A stretch of 5,316 bases of DNA from Pseudomonadota bacterium (GTDB lineage Bacteria > Myxococcota > Bradymonadia > UBA4248). The position numbers were made by a program, and so were the translations under genes. The notes under the pieces are model-generated. The model made no database searches. It had not been told where the DNA came from and saw only the letters and a list, made by a program, of their open reading frames with translations. Position 1 is the stretch's first letter; each line of letters opens with the position of its first letter. This document shows positions 1 through 5,316 of the stretch, piece by piece. The stretch is from the NCBI GenBank assembly GCA_017629415.1, contig JAGBXG010000152.1:1-5316 (forward strand), in the 5' to 3' direction.

Positions 1-38
1 CCGGCTAACTTACCAAAACGTTACATCTCTTGTAGGTT

Positions 39-83
39 CCAAGGGGCTCTGCCCCTTGGCGGGGTTTGGGGCGGAGCCCCAAA
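39..83. repeat. REP-like inverted palindrome pair (REPIN-like)
   Basis: Two GC-rich hairpins lie back to back. The first, at 39-59, is a perfect 9-bp stem, CCAAGGGGC / GCCCCTTGG, with a TCT loop. The second, at 65-83, is an 8-bp stem, TTTGGGGC / GCCCCAAA, with a GGA loop. The core of the second, read on the minus strand (GGGGCTCCGCCCC), matches the core of the first (GGGGCTCTGCCCC) at 12 of 13 bases, so the units are in inverted orientation and could also fold together into one long stem-loop. This is the layout of a REP doublet or REPIN. Similar GC-rich units are scattered between genes in many Alphaproteobacteria and some other Proteobacteria. It lies about 80 bp beyond the 3' end of the minus-strand gene. 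No T-tract follows either stem on either strand, so an intrinsic terminator is unlikely. Confidence 0.75.
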
Positions 84-164
84 AGAACTTTGCGTACACC
101 GTGCGGGGAGGGATGCCTTATCAAAAGCAGAGAGCAAACAGACATCAAAATTTGTTAACCGCCA

Positions 165-2042
165 TTAAAATGCAGGCACGATGCCGTTTTGCACTTTGAT
201 CCAGTTTGCATTGGATTCAAATGAAACCGCCAGAGAAGACCAGTTATTTTTATCTATGATGTAGGGATACATATCCAAAGCCGGCTGAATTTTTTCATCG
301 TCATTCGCAAATGTTTTTAAGATTTGAGCAACATTTGCCACAGTCAGTTTGGGGGCAGTTTTAAGGAATTCGGCAATGACAGTTTTGCGTTTGATATCGA
401 AGATTTGAGCTTTCAAAGCTTCGACAAGCGCCGGAATGTCATTGTTGATGGCAACCGGAACCTGAGCAACAGCAACGGCGGGTGTCGTTGCCACAGGGAC
501 AACAGCAACGGCGGGTGGTGTTGCAACCGGGGCTGCGACAGGAACAGCCGCCCCAGTTGGCATGGGTTCAACAAGAGCAGCAGGTTTGTTCACAATAGCC
601 AGTTTGACAATTTCCCACTGATCAGGGCTTGTAAACAGCGTGGCCAATGTGTCCCATTGTGCCTTATCAGAAACATTGGGATATAACAATTCAGCTGCTT
701 TCATGCGGTAGGATTCAAGCATAAAGGTTTCGAGCATGCCCTTGACATCACTGACTTGAATTTGAAGCCCCATAACAACAAAGTTCTGGATCAACGCGAT
801 GCGTTCGGTATCTGCACTTTTACTCGCAAGGGTCTGAATGAACGGTGCCATCGCCGAAACGGCAGCCGCAGCATCCGTCTGCGAATTGACGGATGCTTCA
901 TTTGCCATCGCATCATCAAATGCTGCTTGTGGATTAGCCATATAAAGCTGCTCATCTTCCATCTCTTTGGCGGACAAAATATTGGTAATTTCGTACCAAT
1001 TATCAACATTAACCAGATAGGGATAAAGCATTTCAGCTGCTTTTCTTTGGTCTGCTGTCCGGGAAAAGACTTCCATGATTGCTTTAATATCGCTGACATA
1101 GATGGCAGGATCAACATTAGCAAGTTGCTGCACAGCTTTAAAACGTTTGTTATCCGAAGACATCATTCTTAAATATTGTACGAAACCGACTTCATCGACT
1201 TGGCGGACACGTCGGCTATCGGCATCATCATTGGCGTTTGCCATACGGGCAATTGGGTGTGCCACGGTACTTTCCGTCACGGTTTCCCAATTTTTGGCAT
1301 CATCGAAATAATCCTTAAGTTTGAACCAATTGCTTTTATTTTTAACAAATCGATAAAGGATTGTGGCAGCCTTAACTCTTTCAGCATCATCCGTTAAGGT
1401 TGCCAAGATCGACTGAAGATCGACGACATAAAGTGCCGGATTAACGCTCATTAATTTGCGCAAGGCTTGAATACGTTGTTCATCGGAACGCAGATTTTGA
1501 AGATATCCAGAATATTCTGCTTCATCAATTTGGCGTTCGCCGCTGCTGGTTTCATGGATAAATGAATTCGCATCGACATTGATATTACTGTAATTGCCTC
1601 GGTCGCCACGATTTCCGCGCTGTCCCCCGCGAGGACCGCGATTTCTGTCACGCATTCTGGGATTTCTGTCATGATGCATGCGTTCGGATTCAGGCAATGC
1701 ATCAATGGATGCTTGTAAACTTTTCCAGGTCGATGAATAGGTAAAACTTTCTTCAACTTTGAACCAATTATGCTGATTTGTCACATAAGGATAAAGCAAG
1801 AGAGCCGCCTGTTTGCGCTTATCATCACTGCTAAAGACCTTTAAAATCGCCTTCACATCCTCCACGGACAATCTCGGGCTATTCTTTTTTAAACTTTCTA
1901 AGGCTTCTAAGCGATAGTCATCGTAATTCTTGCTTTCCAGATATTCGACATAATTGGTCAAATCAAACCGGGGATCGGCTTGACACATGGCAGGCACCAA
2001 CAAGGATATCAACAAACCTAAAATGGCAAATCGACGCTTCAT
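165..2042 (-). CDS. Secreted protein A with five DUF4476-like tandem repeats
   Basis: An exported 625-residue protein of unknown function. The start at 2042 is preferred over the in-frame ATG at 2081 because AAGGA sits 8 nt upstream and the protein then opens with a classic signal peptide: KRR, a hydrophobic core at residues 5-19, and likely signal peptidase I cleavage after Cys-Gln-Ala22. The cysteine context (PAMC) is a poor lipobox. Five repeats of about 70-85 residues follow, at about 30-113, 174-258, 284-356, 398-483 and 535-620. Each carries R-x2-A-L, P-x-L-x-V-x-D-V-x-A-I-L, a basic-x2-AA-x2-LYPYV core and a [DN]-x2-NW ending, usually followed by a second Trp about 13 residues later. 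This matches the DUF4476 pattern as I know it. Repeat 3 lacks the second Trp, and repeat 4 has LYPNV. Linkers are Arg/Gly-rich (118-153), Ala-rich (369-397) and Pro/Ala/Val-rich (487-531). The mature protein has no cysteine. It is a divergent paralogue of protein B. A periplasmic or cell-surface scaffold is inferred. Confidence 0.9.
   Translation of the reverse strand: MKRRFAILGLLISLLVPAMCQADPRFDLTNYVEYLESKNYDDYRLEALESLKKNSPRLSVEDVKAILKVFSSDDKRKQAALLLYPYVTNQHNWFKVEESFTYSSTWKSLQASIDALPESERMHHDRNPRMRDRNRGPRGGQRGNRGDRGNYSNINVDANSFIHETSSGERQIDEAEYSGYLQNLRSDEQRIQALRKLMSVNPALYVVDLQSILATLTDDAERVKAATILYRFVKNKSNWFKLKDYFDDAKNWETVTESTVAHPIARMANANDDADSRRVRQVDEVGFVQYLRMMSSDNKRFKAVQQLANVDPAIYVSDIKAIMEVFSRTADQRKAAEMLYPYLVNVDNWYEITNILSAKEMEDEQLYMANPQAAFDDAMANEASVNSQTDAAAAVSAMAPFIQTLASKSADTERIALIQNFVVMGLQIQVSDVKGMLETFMLESYRMKAAELLYPNVSDKAQWDTLATLFTSPDQWEIVKLAIVNKPAALVEPMPTGAAVPVAAPVATPPAVAVVPVATTPAVAVAQVPVAINNDIPALVEALKAQIFDIKRKTVIAEFLKTAPKLTVANVAQILKTFANDDEKIQPALDMYPYIIDKNNWSSLAVSFESNANWIKVQNGIVPAF
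450..584 (-). repeat. Pro/Ala/Val-rich linker with 33-bp tandem repeat
   Basis: This encodes residues 487-531 of protein A, a low-complexity spacer between repeats 4 and 5. Inside it, two adjacent 33-bp units at 467-499 and 500-532 agree at 28 of 33 positions by my count and encode the 11-residue units PVATPPAVAVV and PVATTPAVAVA. Such Pro/Ala/Val stretches usually form extended, semi-rigid spacers. Protein B has a Gln/Thr/Pro-rich spacer in the same place, so position is conserved while sequence is not. Slippage at the 33-bp units would change linker length in frame. Confidence 0.8.
1584..1691 (-). other. Arg/Gly-rich basic linker in protein A
   Basis: Residues 118-153 of protein A separate repeats 1 and 2. 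I count ten arginines against five acidic residues, with RG and RGG-like steps (NRGPRGGQRGNRGDRG). The segment looks disordered and is net positive. RG-rich stretches are best known from nucleic-acid-binding proteins; in an exported protein, candidate partners are polyanions such as LPS, acidic polysaccharide or extracellular DNA, or the acidic linker of protein B. The partner is speculation; the composition is direct observation. Confidence 0.8.
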
Positions 2043-2050
2043 CTTTCTAT

Positions 2051-2055
2051 TCCTT
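2051..2055 (-). promoter_or_regulatory. Shine-Dalgarno site of protein A
   Basis: On the minus strand AAGGA lies 8 nt before the ATG at 2042. This decides the start: the upstream in-frame ATG at 2081 has no comparable site and would add 13 polar residues in front of the signal peptide. Confidence 0.8.
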
Positions 2056-2084
2056 ATATGTGTGGGGCATTGTTCAACCATTCA

Positions 2085-2101
2085 TTTGGGCAATGCCCAA
2101 A
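2085..2101 (-). promoter_or_regulatory. Leader palindrome upstream of protein A
   Basis: TTTGGGCAATGCCCAAA is a perfect inverted repeat, with a 7-bp stem and a 3-base loop. It lies between the putative promoter and the ribosome site of gene A. If transcription starts about 12 nt after the -12 element (near 2104), the hairpin sits at the very 5' end of the mRNA. One arm can pair instead with a second copy: CAATGCCC at 2091-2098 is complementary to GGGCATTG at 2065-2072, giving an alternative stem closer to the Shine-Dalgarno site. It could be an mRNA-stabilising 5' stem, a translational switch or a protein operator; the sequence does not decide between these. Confidence 0.5.
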
Positions 2102-2114
2102 CAGTTATTTATCT

Positions 2115-2131
2115 AGCACAAATCAAGCCAA
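2115..2131 (-). promoter_or_regulatory. Putative sigma-54 promoter of gene A
   Basis: The minus strand reads TTGGCTTGATTTGTGCT, with GG at 2129-2128 and GC at 2117-2116 separated by exactly 10 bases, as required for -24/-12 sigma-54 elements (consensus YTGGCACGrNNNTTGCW). The conserved TGGC and TGC cores are present; the ACG between them is only partly matched. A near-identical element precedes protein B. A sigma-70 promoter with TTGGCT as -35 would need a weak AT-rich -10 near 2105 and cannot be excluded. Confidence 0.45.
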
Positions 2132-2240
2132 ACTTTATTTTGAAAAATCAGGGTTGGGAATTTCCATGGATTGATGGATGAATCAGAGTTTCCTTAACCT
2201 CATGCATGGGCGATAAATATAAATGCATTCCATCTTATCA

Positions 2241-2257
2241 TTGGCTTACTTTATGCT
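2241..2257 (+). promoter_or_regulatory. Putative sigma-54 promoter of gene B
   Basis: TTGGCTTACTTTATGCT has GG at 2243-2244 and GC at 2255-2256, again with 10 bases between, and continues into TAG exactly as the element of gene A does. Over TTGGCTTNNTTTNTGCTAG the two agree at 16 of 19 positions. The predicted start site is near 2268, giving a leader of about 47 nt. A sigma-70 reading (TTGGCT, 17 bp, TATCAG) is possible but poor. Confidence 0.45.
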
Positions 2258-2302
2258 AGTATCTATCAGGTCTTGTACAAACGCCGGCTGATTTCATCAT
2301 AA

Positions 2303-2307
2303 AAGGA
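2303..2307 (+). promoter_or_regulatory. Shine-Dalgarno site of protein B
   Basis: AAGGA lies within AAAAGGAAC, 7 nt before the ATG at 2315. It supports that start, which leads directly into a signal peptide. Confidence 0.8.
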
Positions 2308-2314
2308 ACAAATC

Positions 2315-4558
2315 ATGAGCTATCGATCGATTATTTTAGGTTTGCTTCTGGCTTTGGCCACCCCGACTGTGTGTATGGCTTTCGATGCCAGTGATTTTGC
2401 GCAATATCTCCGGGACAAAACTTTTGATAGCCGTCGGCTTGAAGCCATAGAAAGTTTGCTTAACAGCGAGCCTGTGCTTTATGTCAGCGATGTTCAAGCC
2501 CTCCTTGCAACCTTTGATTATGATTCCGATCGAACCAAAGCAGCAATAATGCTTTATCCTTACGTCGTAGATAAGCCCAACTGGTATCAAATTAAAAACA
2601 ATATGGATTATTCAAGCAGCTGGGACACCGTGAGACAGCAAACCATTGCCATTCCCCTTGGATATTCAAGTTCACGCAAGCAAATCAATGAAGTGGACTA
2701 TGCCAATTATCTGAAAAGCCTAAGCTTTTCAAGCAACCAGCTTGAAGCCTTACGAGAGCTTATCAACACCAATCCTGCACTTTATGTCGTAGATATTCAA
2801 GCGATTCTGGGTGTTCTGGATTACGACTCAGACCGTGTTAAAGCCGCCATTCTGCTGTATCCCTATGTCGTCAACAGTGGCAATTGGTACAAAGTTGAAA
2901 ACAGTTTCGATTATTCAAGCAGCTGGAATCAAGTGCAACAAGAAGTCAGCACACTGACAACATTGGAATATGTGAATGACACAGTCACAACAACTGATGA
3001 GGACACATATGTGGAAACCGATGAAGAGACATATGTAGAATCCACACCTTCGGCGACCGACTATATTAAAAGCAATAATGAAATCGATGAAAATGGCTTT
3101 GCCAATTATCTCAACAGCTTCAGTTATGATGAGCAGCGCATGGAGGCGCTCCGCGAGATGCTTCGTGAAGATCCCGCGCTTTATATCGTCGATGCCAAAG
3201 CCATTCTCCCGACATTTCAGTATGAATCTGCAAAGGTTGACGCTGCGATCAAACTTTATCCTTATGTCGTCAATAAGGGGAACTGGTTTAAACTGAAAGA
3301 TTATTTCAACCATGCCAGCAATTGGGAAAGTGTCAAGGCAAAGACTGTGGCCAATGCCTTATCCGAATCCGACACCGTATATTACAGCAGCACCACCACA
3401 AAACACCCTCAGCTCGATGACGTTGCCTGTGTCGAATACCTTAACAGCCTGAATTTTGACGAATACCGCCTTGAGGCTTTACGTGAATTGAGCCACACCT
3501 ATCCCGCACTTTATGTCAGTGATATCCAAGTCATACTCGCGACGTTCTCATTCGCCTCGGAACATGCCAAAGCGATTGAGCTTCTTTATCCATTCGTTGA
3601 AGACAAAGGCAATTGGCACAAAATATCAGGCAATAACGAAGACCAAGCTGAAAACGATGCCTATTACGAAGCACCTTCTTCCGGATCTTCAAGCTATCAA
3701 GTCACCATTTCCTCACACAGTTCTTCATCTTACGAATCTTCATCACACACCCAAACCGTTGTCACCAGCGACGGCACGACGACCACATCATCAAGTACCG
3801 GCACATCCATATCGACATCTGAGGGAACAACGACCACAGAAACAACGGTTTTATCCGATGCGGGTTCTGTAACGACGACGACAACAGTTTCCACCGTGGA
3901 TAATACAGAACAGCAATTCAATGTTTCAACATTTGCCGAAAAGATTACCTCTCAAGGCATTGATACAGAACGTCTTGTGACGGTGCAGGATTTTGTCGAA
4001 AGCCGTCAGCAAATTCAGGTCAAAGATGTCCAAGTCATGTTGGAAGGCTTTGCTCTTGAATCTTACCGAGCCAAAGCCGCAGCTTTGCTGTATCCCAACG
4101 TCACAGATAAAGATCAGTGGGATACTTTGGCCAATCAATTTACCATCGCAGAACATTGGGAATCGGTTAAAAACAACACCGTCCAGCAACAAACGACAAC
4201 CATTCAAGTCACTCAAACGCCAACACAGCAACCTCAGGCCGAAACCGCAACGCCAGAGTCATCCCCTCAAACCAACGAAACTGACAATGCTTTTGCTGTC
4301 TTTCTCCAAAACCTTCAAAATCAACTTTTTGATACCAAACGCAAAGCTCTCATCAAGGATTTTCTGAAAACAAATCCCAAACTCAAGACTGCAGACGTTG
4401 CCCAAATTCTTAATACATTTTCTCTCGATGACGACAAGATCCAACCTGCCATAGACATGTATCCCTATGTCACAGACAAAGCCCACTGGAACACGCTATC
4501 CGCTTCATTTGAGGTAAAAATGAATTGGGACACTGTTCAAAAAAAAGTCCAGCCCTAA
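2315..4558 (+). CDS. Secreted protein B with six DUF4476-like tandem repeats
   Basis: An exported 747-residue paralogue of protein A, function unknown. Residues 1-22 form a signal peptide with a hydrophobic core at 6-16 and likely cleavage after Cys-Met-Ala22; PTVC is not a good lipobox. Six DUF4476-like repeats lie at about 27-109, 128-210, 260-343, 369-437, 537-620 and 658-744. They share the core P-x-LYV-x-D-[VI]-x-A-[IL]-L, then KAA-x2-LYPYV-x-[DN]-x2-NW and a closing Trp. Repeats 1 and 2 are about 57% identical and in exact 101-residue register, indicating tandem duplication. Repeat 4 lacks the closing Trp segment, like repeat 3 of A. Linkers are acidic (218-259), Ser/Thr-rich (454-528) and Gln/Thr/Pro-rich (622-657). 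The mature chain has one cysteine, C372. A terminator follows 24 bp after the stop, so the gene appears to end its transcript. A periplasmic or surface scaffold or ligand-binding role is inferred only. Confidence 0.92.
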   Translation: MSYRSIILGLLLALATPTVCMAFDASDFAQYLRDKTFDSRRLEAIESLLNSEPVLYVSDVQALLATFDYDSDRTKAAIMLYPYVVDKPNWYQIKNNMDYSSSWDTVRQQTIAIPLGYSSSRKQINEVDYANYLKSLSFSSNQLEALRELINTNPALYVVDIQAILGVLDYDSDRVKAAILLYPYVVNSGNWYKVENSFDYSSSWNQVQQEVSTLTTLEYVNDTVTTTDEDTYVETDEETYVESTPSATDYIKSNNEIDENGFANYLNSFSYDEQRMEALREMLREDPALYIVDAKAILPTFQYESAKVDAAIKLYPYVVNKGNWFKLKDYFNHASNWESVKAKTVANALSESDTVYYSSTTTKHPQLDDVACVEYLNSLNFDEYRLEALRELSHTYPALYVSDIQVILATFSFASEHAKAIELLYPFVEDKGNWHKISGNNEDQAENDAYYEAPSSGSSSYQVTISSHSSSSYESSSHTQTVVTSDGTTTTSSSTGTSISTSEGTTTTETTVLSDAGSVTTTTTVSTVDNTEQQFNVSTFAEKITSQGIDTERLVTVQDFVESRQQIQVKDVQVMLEGFALESYRAKAAALLYPNVTDKDQWDTLANQFTIAEHWESVKNNTVQQQTTTIQVTQTPTQQPQAETATPESSPQTNETDNAFAVFLQNLQNQLFDTKRKALIKDFLKTNPKLKTADVAQILNTFSLDDDKIQPAIDMYPYVTDKAHWNTLSASFEVKMNWDTVQKKVQP
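2393..2944 (+). repeat. 303-bp intragenic tandem duplication (repeats B1 and B2)
   Basis: Domain repeats 1 (2393-2641) and 2 (2696-2944) of protein B align without gaps at an offset of exactly 303 bp, with 47 of 83 residues identical by hand count. An 18-base stretch, GATTATTCAAGCAGCTGG, is identical at 2606-2623 and 2909-2926. Protein A has only one repeat at this place, so the copy arose in B after the two genes separated, or was lost from A. Confidence 0.8.
2993..3040 (+). repeat. 24-bp tandem repeat in the acidic linker of B
   Basis: Two adjacent 24-bp units at 2993-3016 and 3017-3040 match at 20 of 24 bases and encode TDEDTYVE and TDEETYVE. They form the core of the acidic linker (residues 218-259) between repeats 2 and 3. 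Three of the four differences are at third codon positions and silent; the fourth swaps Asp for Glu, so the acidic character is retained. Confidence 0.8.
3674..3898 (+). other. Ser/Thr-rich linker in protein B
   Basis: Residues 454-528 of protein B are dominated by serine and threonine, with runs such as SSHSSSSYESSS and TTTTTVSTV, and with almost no charge or aliphatic bulk until its end. It separates repeats 4 and 5 and is probably disordered or extended. Similar stretches act as stalks in surface proteins and can be O-glycosylated in some bacteria, but no glycosylation system is visible here. Protein A has a shorter, Ala/Asn-rich linker (369-397) at the same place. Confidence 0.8.
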
Positions 4559-4582
4559 CATTTCATTCTTGATTTAAAACAC

Positions 4583-4618
4583 AAAAAAGCCGCTGCCCAC
4601 AAGACAACGGCTTTTTTT
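4583..4618. terminator. Bidirectional intrinsic terminator
   Basis: AAAAAAGCCG (4583-4592) pairs with CGGCTTTTTT (4608-4617) around a loop of 15 bases that contains two further possible pairs. The plus strand ends in seven Ts, as expected for Rho-independent termination of gene B, whose stop codon is 24 bp upstream. The minus strand also ends in six Ts, so the same hairpin can terminate the convergent gene ending at 4702. Confidence 0.85.
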
Positions 4619-4701
4619 ATTTCGATGTTTTAAATTTGCAACCATTCAGCACATTGCTAAAAAAGTTGAATTTTATATCACAAAATTTGGGATTATTTAA
4701 A

Positions 4702-5316
4702 TTATATAGAACTTACAGCCTTGCGACACCAATTTTTATCTCCAAAGGATTCGTTATCATCTTCGGTGCAGGTGACGACATAAGTATTGGAATGATGAAA
4801 GATGACTGTCTGTTCCATTTTGAGCAAGCGGTCTTTTCTTTGCAATTCAATATTAAATCGGAAATAGACATCCGGTCCTGAAAATTCATCTTGTGTGGCA
4901 TTCACCACTTTAAAGTTTTTGGCATACGAAGCTTTATCTTCAATAGCTTTCACGATATTTTCAGCATAAGCTTTGGCATATTCCGGCTCTGTGCTGCTTG
5001 GTGCATGTTTGATAACAAAAACTGAAAGTGTAGGCGCGAATGCTTCAGGTTCCCCCATATGTATGACGGGAGGTTCTACATTTTCCGGCGCATCTGCCTG
5101 TTCTTTATTGCGCTCAATGCGGGCATCATCAGCCTTTTTGGAGGTATCGACAAAACTTTTAGGTTTTGGGAAAAAGACGACATCGAAGCGATCCAATGCA
5201 ACGTCACTGATATTTTCGGGCAAAGCCTCTTTTTGCGCATCCACCGTTGCAGCATCCACGCGCACCCAATCCAAAGGCGGTTCAATGGTATATCCCAGAC
5301 TGCTTGTATAACGTCC
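4702..5316 (-). CDS. Partial probable envelope protein, possible PsbP/DcrB-like fold
   Basis: This is the 3' part of a gene whose reading frame stays open to the window edge: 204 codons are present and the N terminus is missing. A TTG at 5274 could be read as a start, but the frame continues upstream through GYTIEPPLDWVRVD, which is typical inner sequence, so this is a truncated gene and not a short complete one. The visible order is a strand with PP-x-x-W, a polar charged insertion (about residues 55-83), a strand TLSVFVIKHA, a helix with the pattern YAKAYAENIVKAIED, then strands ending in TYVVTCTEDD and a C-terminal WCRKAVSSI. That order recalls PsbP/DcrB-type lipoproteins, but I cannot confirm the family. 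Two cysteines, at about 183 and 197 of the visible part, could form a disulphide and would fit an extracytoplasmic location. It is convergent with gene B and shares its terminator. No functional link to the repeat proteins is shown. Confidence 0.8.
   Translation of the reverse strand, partial: GRYTSSLGYTIEPPLDWVRVDAATVDAQKEALPENISDVALDRFDVVFFPKPKSFVDTSKKADDARIERNKEQADAPENVEPPVIHMGEPEAFAPTLSVFVIKHAPSSTEPEYAKAYAENIVKAIEDKASYAKNFKVVNATQDEFSGPDVYFRFNIELQRKDRLLKMEQTVIFHHSNTYVVTCTEDDNESFGDKNWCRKAVSSI

Noticed and set aside
65..83. REP hairpin as terminator of gene A
   Set aside because: No T-tract follows the stem on the minus strand; the hairpin architecture fits a REP element better.
324..1397. 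Plus-strand open frames opposite gene A (324-686, 756-1172, 1102-1311, 1176-1397)
   Set aside because: They are antisense shadows of the repeat-protein gene, with Cys/Arg-rich unlikely composition, no domains and no ribosome sites.
2043..2081. Longer N terminus of protein A starting at the ATG at 2081
   Set aside because: It has no ribosome site, it would place 13 polar residues before the signal peptide, and it overlaps the leader sequence; the ATG at 2042 has AAGGA at good spacing.
2321..2377. Lipoprotein signal (cysteine at residue 20 in both A and B)
   Set aside because: The residues before the cysteine (PAM in A, PTV in B) do not form a lipobox, and the x-x-Ala site two residues later fits signal peptidase I.
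3730..3921. Minus-strand open frame rich in valine opposite the Ser/Thr segment of B
   Set aside because: It is the complement of Thr/Ser codons (ACN/TCN read backwards), so its hydrophobic look is a composition artefact.
183..4546. CRISPR array or DNA-level satellite suggested by repeated motifs
   Set aside because: The repeats are coding, about 200-300 bp long, diverged in DNA and conserved as protein domains; there are no short identical repeats with spacers.
4973..5311. Plus-strand open frame opposite the partial gene at the right edge
   Set aside because: It overlaps fully with the better minus-strand frame, which has a coherent strand and helix pattern and a terminator downstream.

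Overview
The window carries two complete, divergently transcribed genes for secreted tandem-repeat proteins. A third, partial gene converges on the second. The bacterium is Gram-negative-like: Sec signal peptides, AAGGA-type ribosome sites and an A/T-flanked intrinsic terminator are visible. A GC-rich REP-type palindrome pair at the left edge resembles elements common in Alphaproteobacteria such as acetic acid bacteria and Rhodospirillales, and it contrasts with the moderately AT-rich genes. Alphaproteobacteria is therefore my best guess, at low confidence.

Layout: (1) 1-164 is non-coding and holds the REP-like inverted pair (39-83); I see nothing else convincing there. (2) 165-2042, minus strand: protein A, 625 aa after start correction, with a signal peptide and five DUF4476-like helical repeats. 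(3) 2043-2314: divergent intergenic region. Each side has a near-identical element matching the sigma-54 -24/-12 spacing (GG-N10-GC), each gene has a good Shine-Dalgarno site, and gene A has a leader hairpin. (4) 2315-4558, plus strand: protein B, 747 aa, with a signal peptide and six repeats of the same family. (5) 4583-4618: terminator, probably serving both convergent genes. (6) 4702-5316, minus strand: 3' part of a gene for a probable envelope protein that may have a PsbP/DcrB-like fold.

Proteins A and B are paralogues. Their repeats match one to one in order: A1 with B1/B2, A2 with B3, A3 with B4, A4 with B5 and A5 with B6. B gained one repeat by a clean 303-bp tandem duplication. The linkers have diverged completely: Arg/Gly-rich in A against Asp/Glu/Thr-rich in B at the equivalent position, and Pro/Ala/Val against Gln/Thr/Pro near the C terminus. 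Shared promoter architecture, matched domain order and oppositely charged linkers suggest a co-expressed pair of exported helical-repeat scaffold or binding proteins. The function of DUF4476 is unknown, so the role of the pair is inference.
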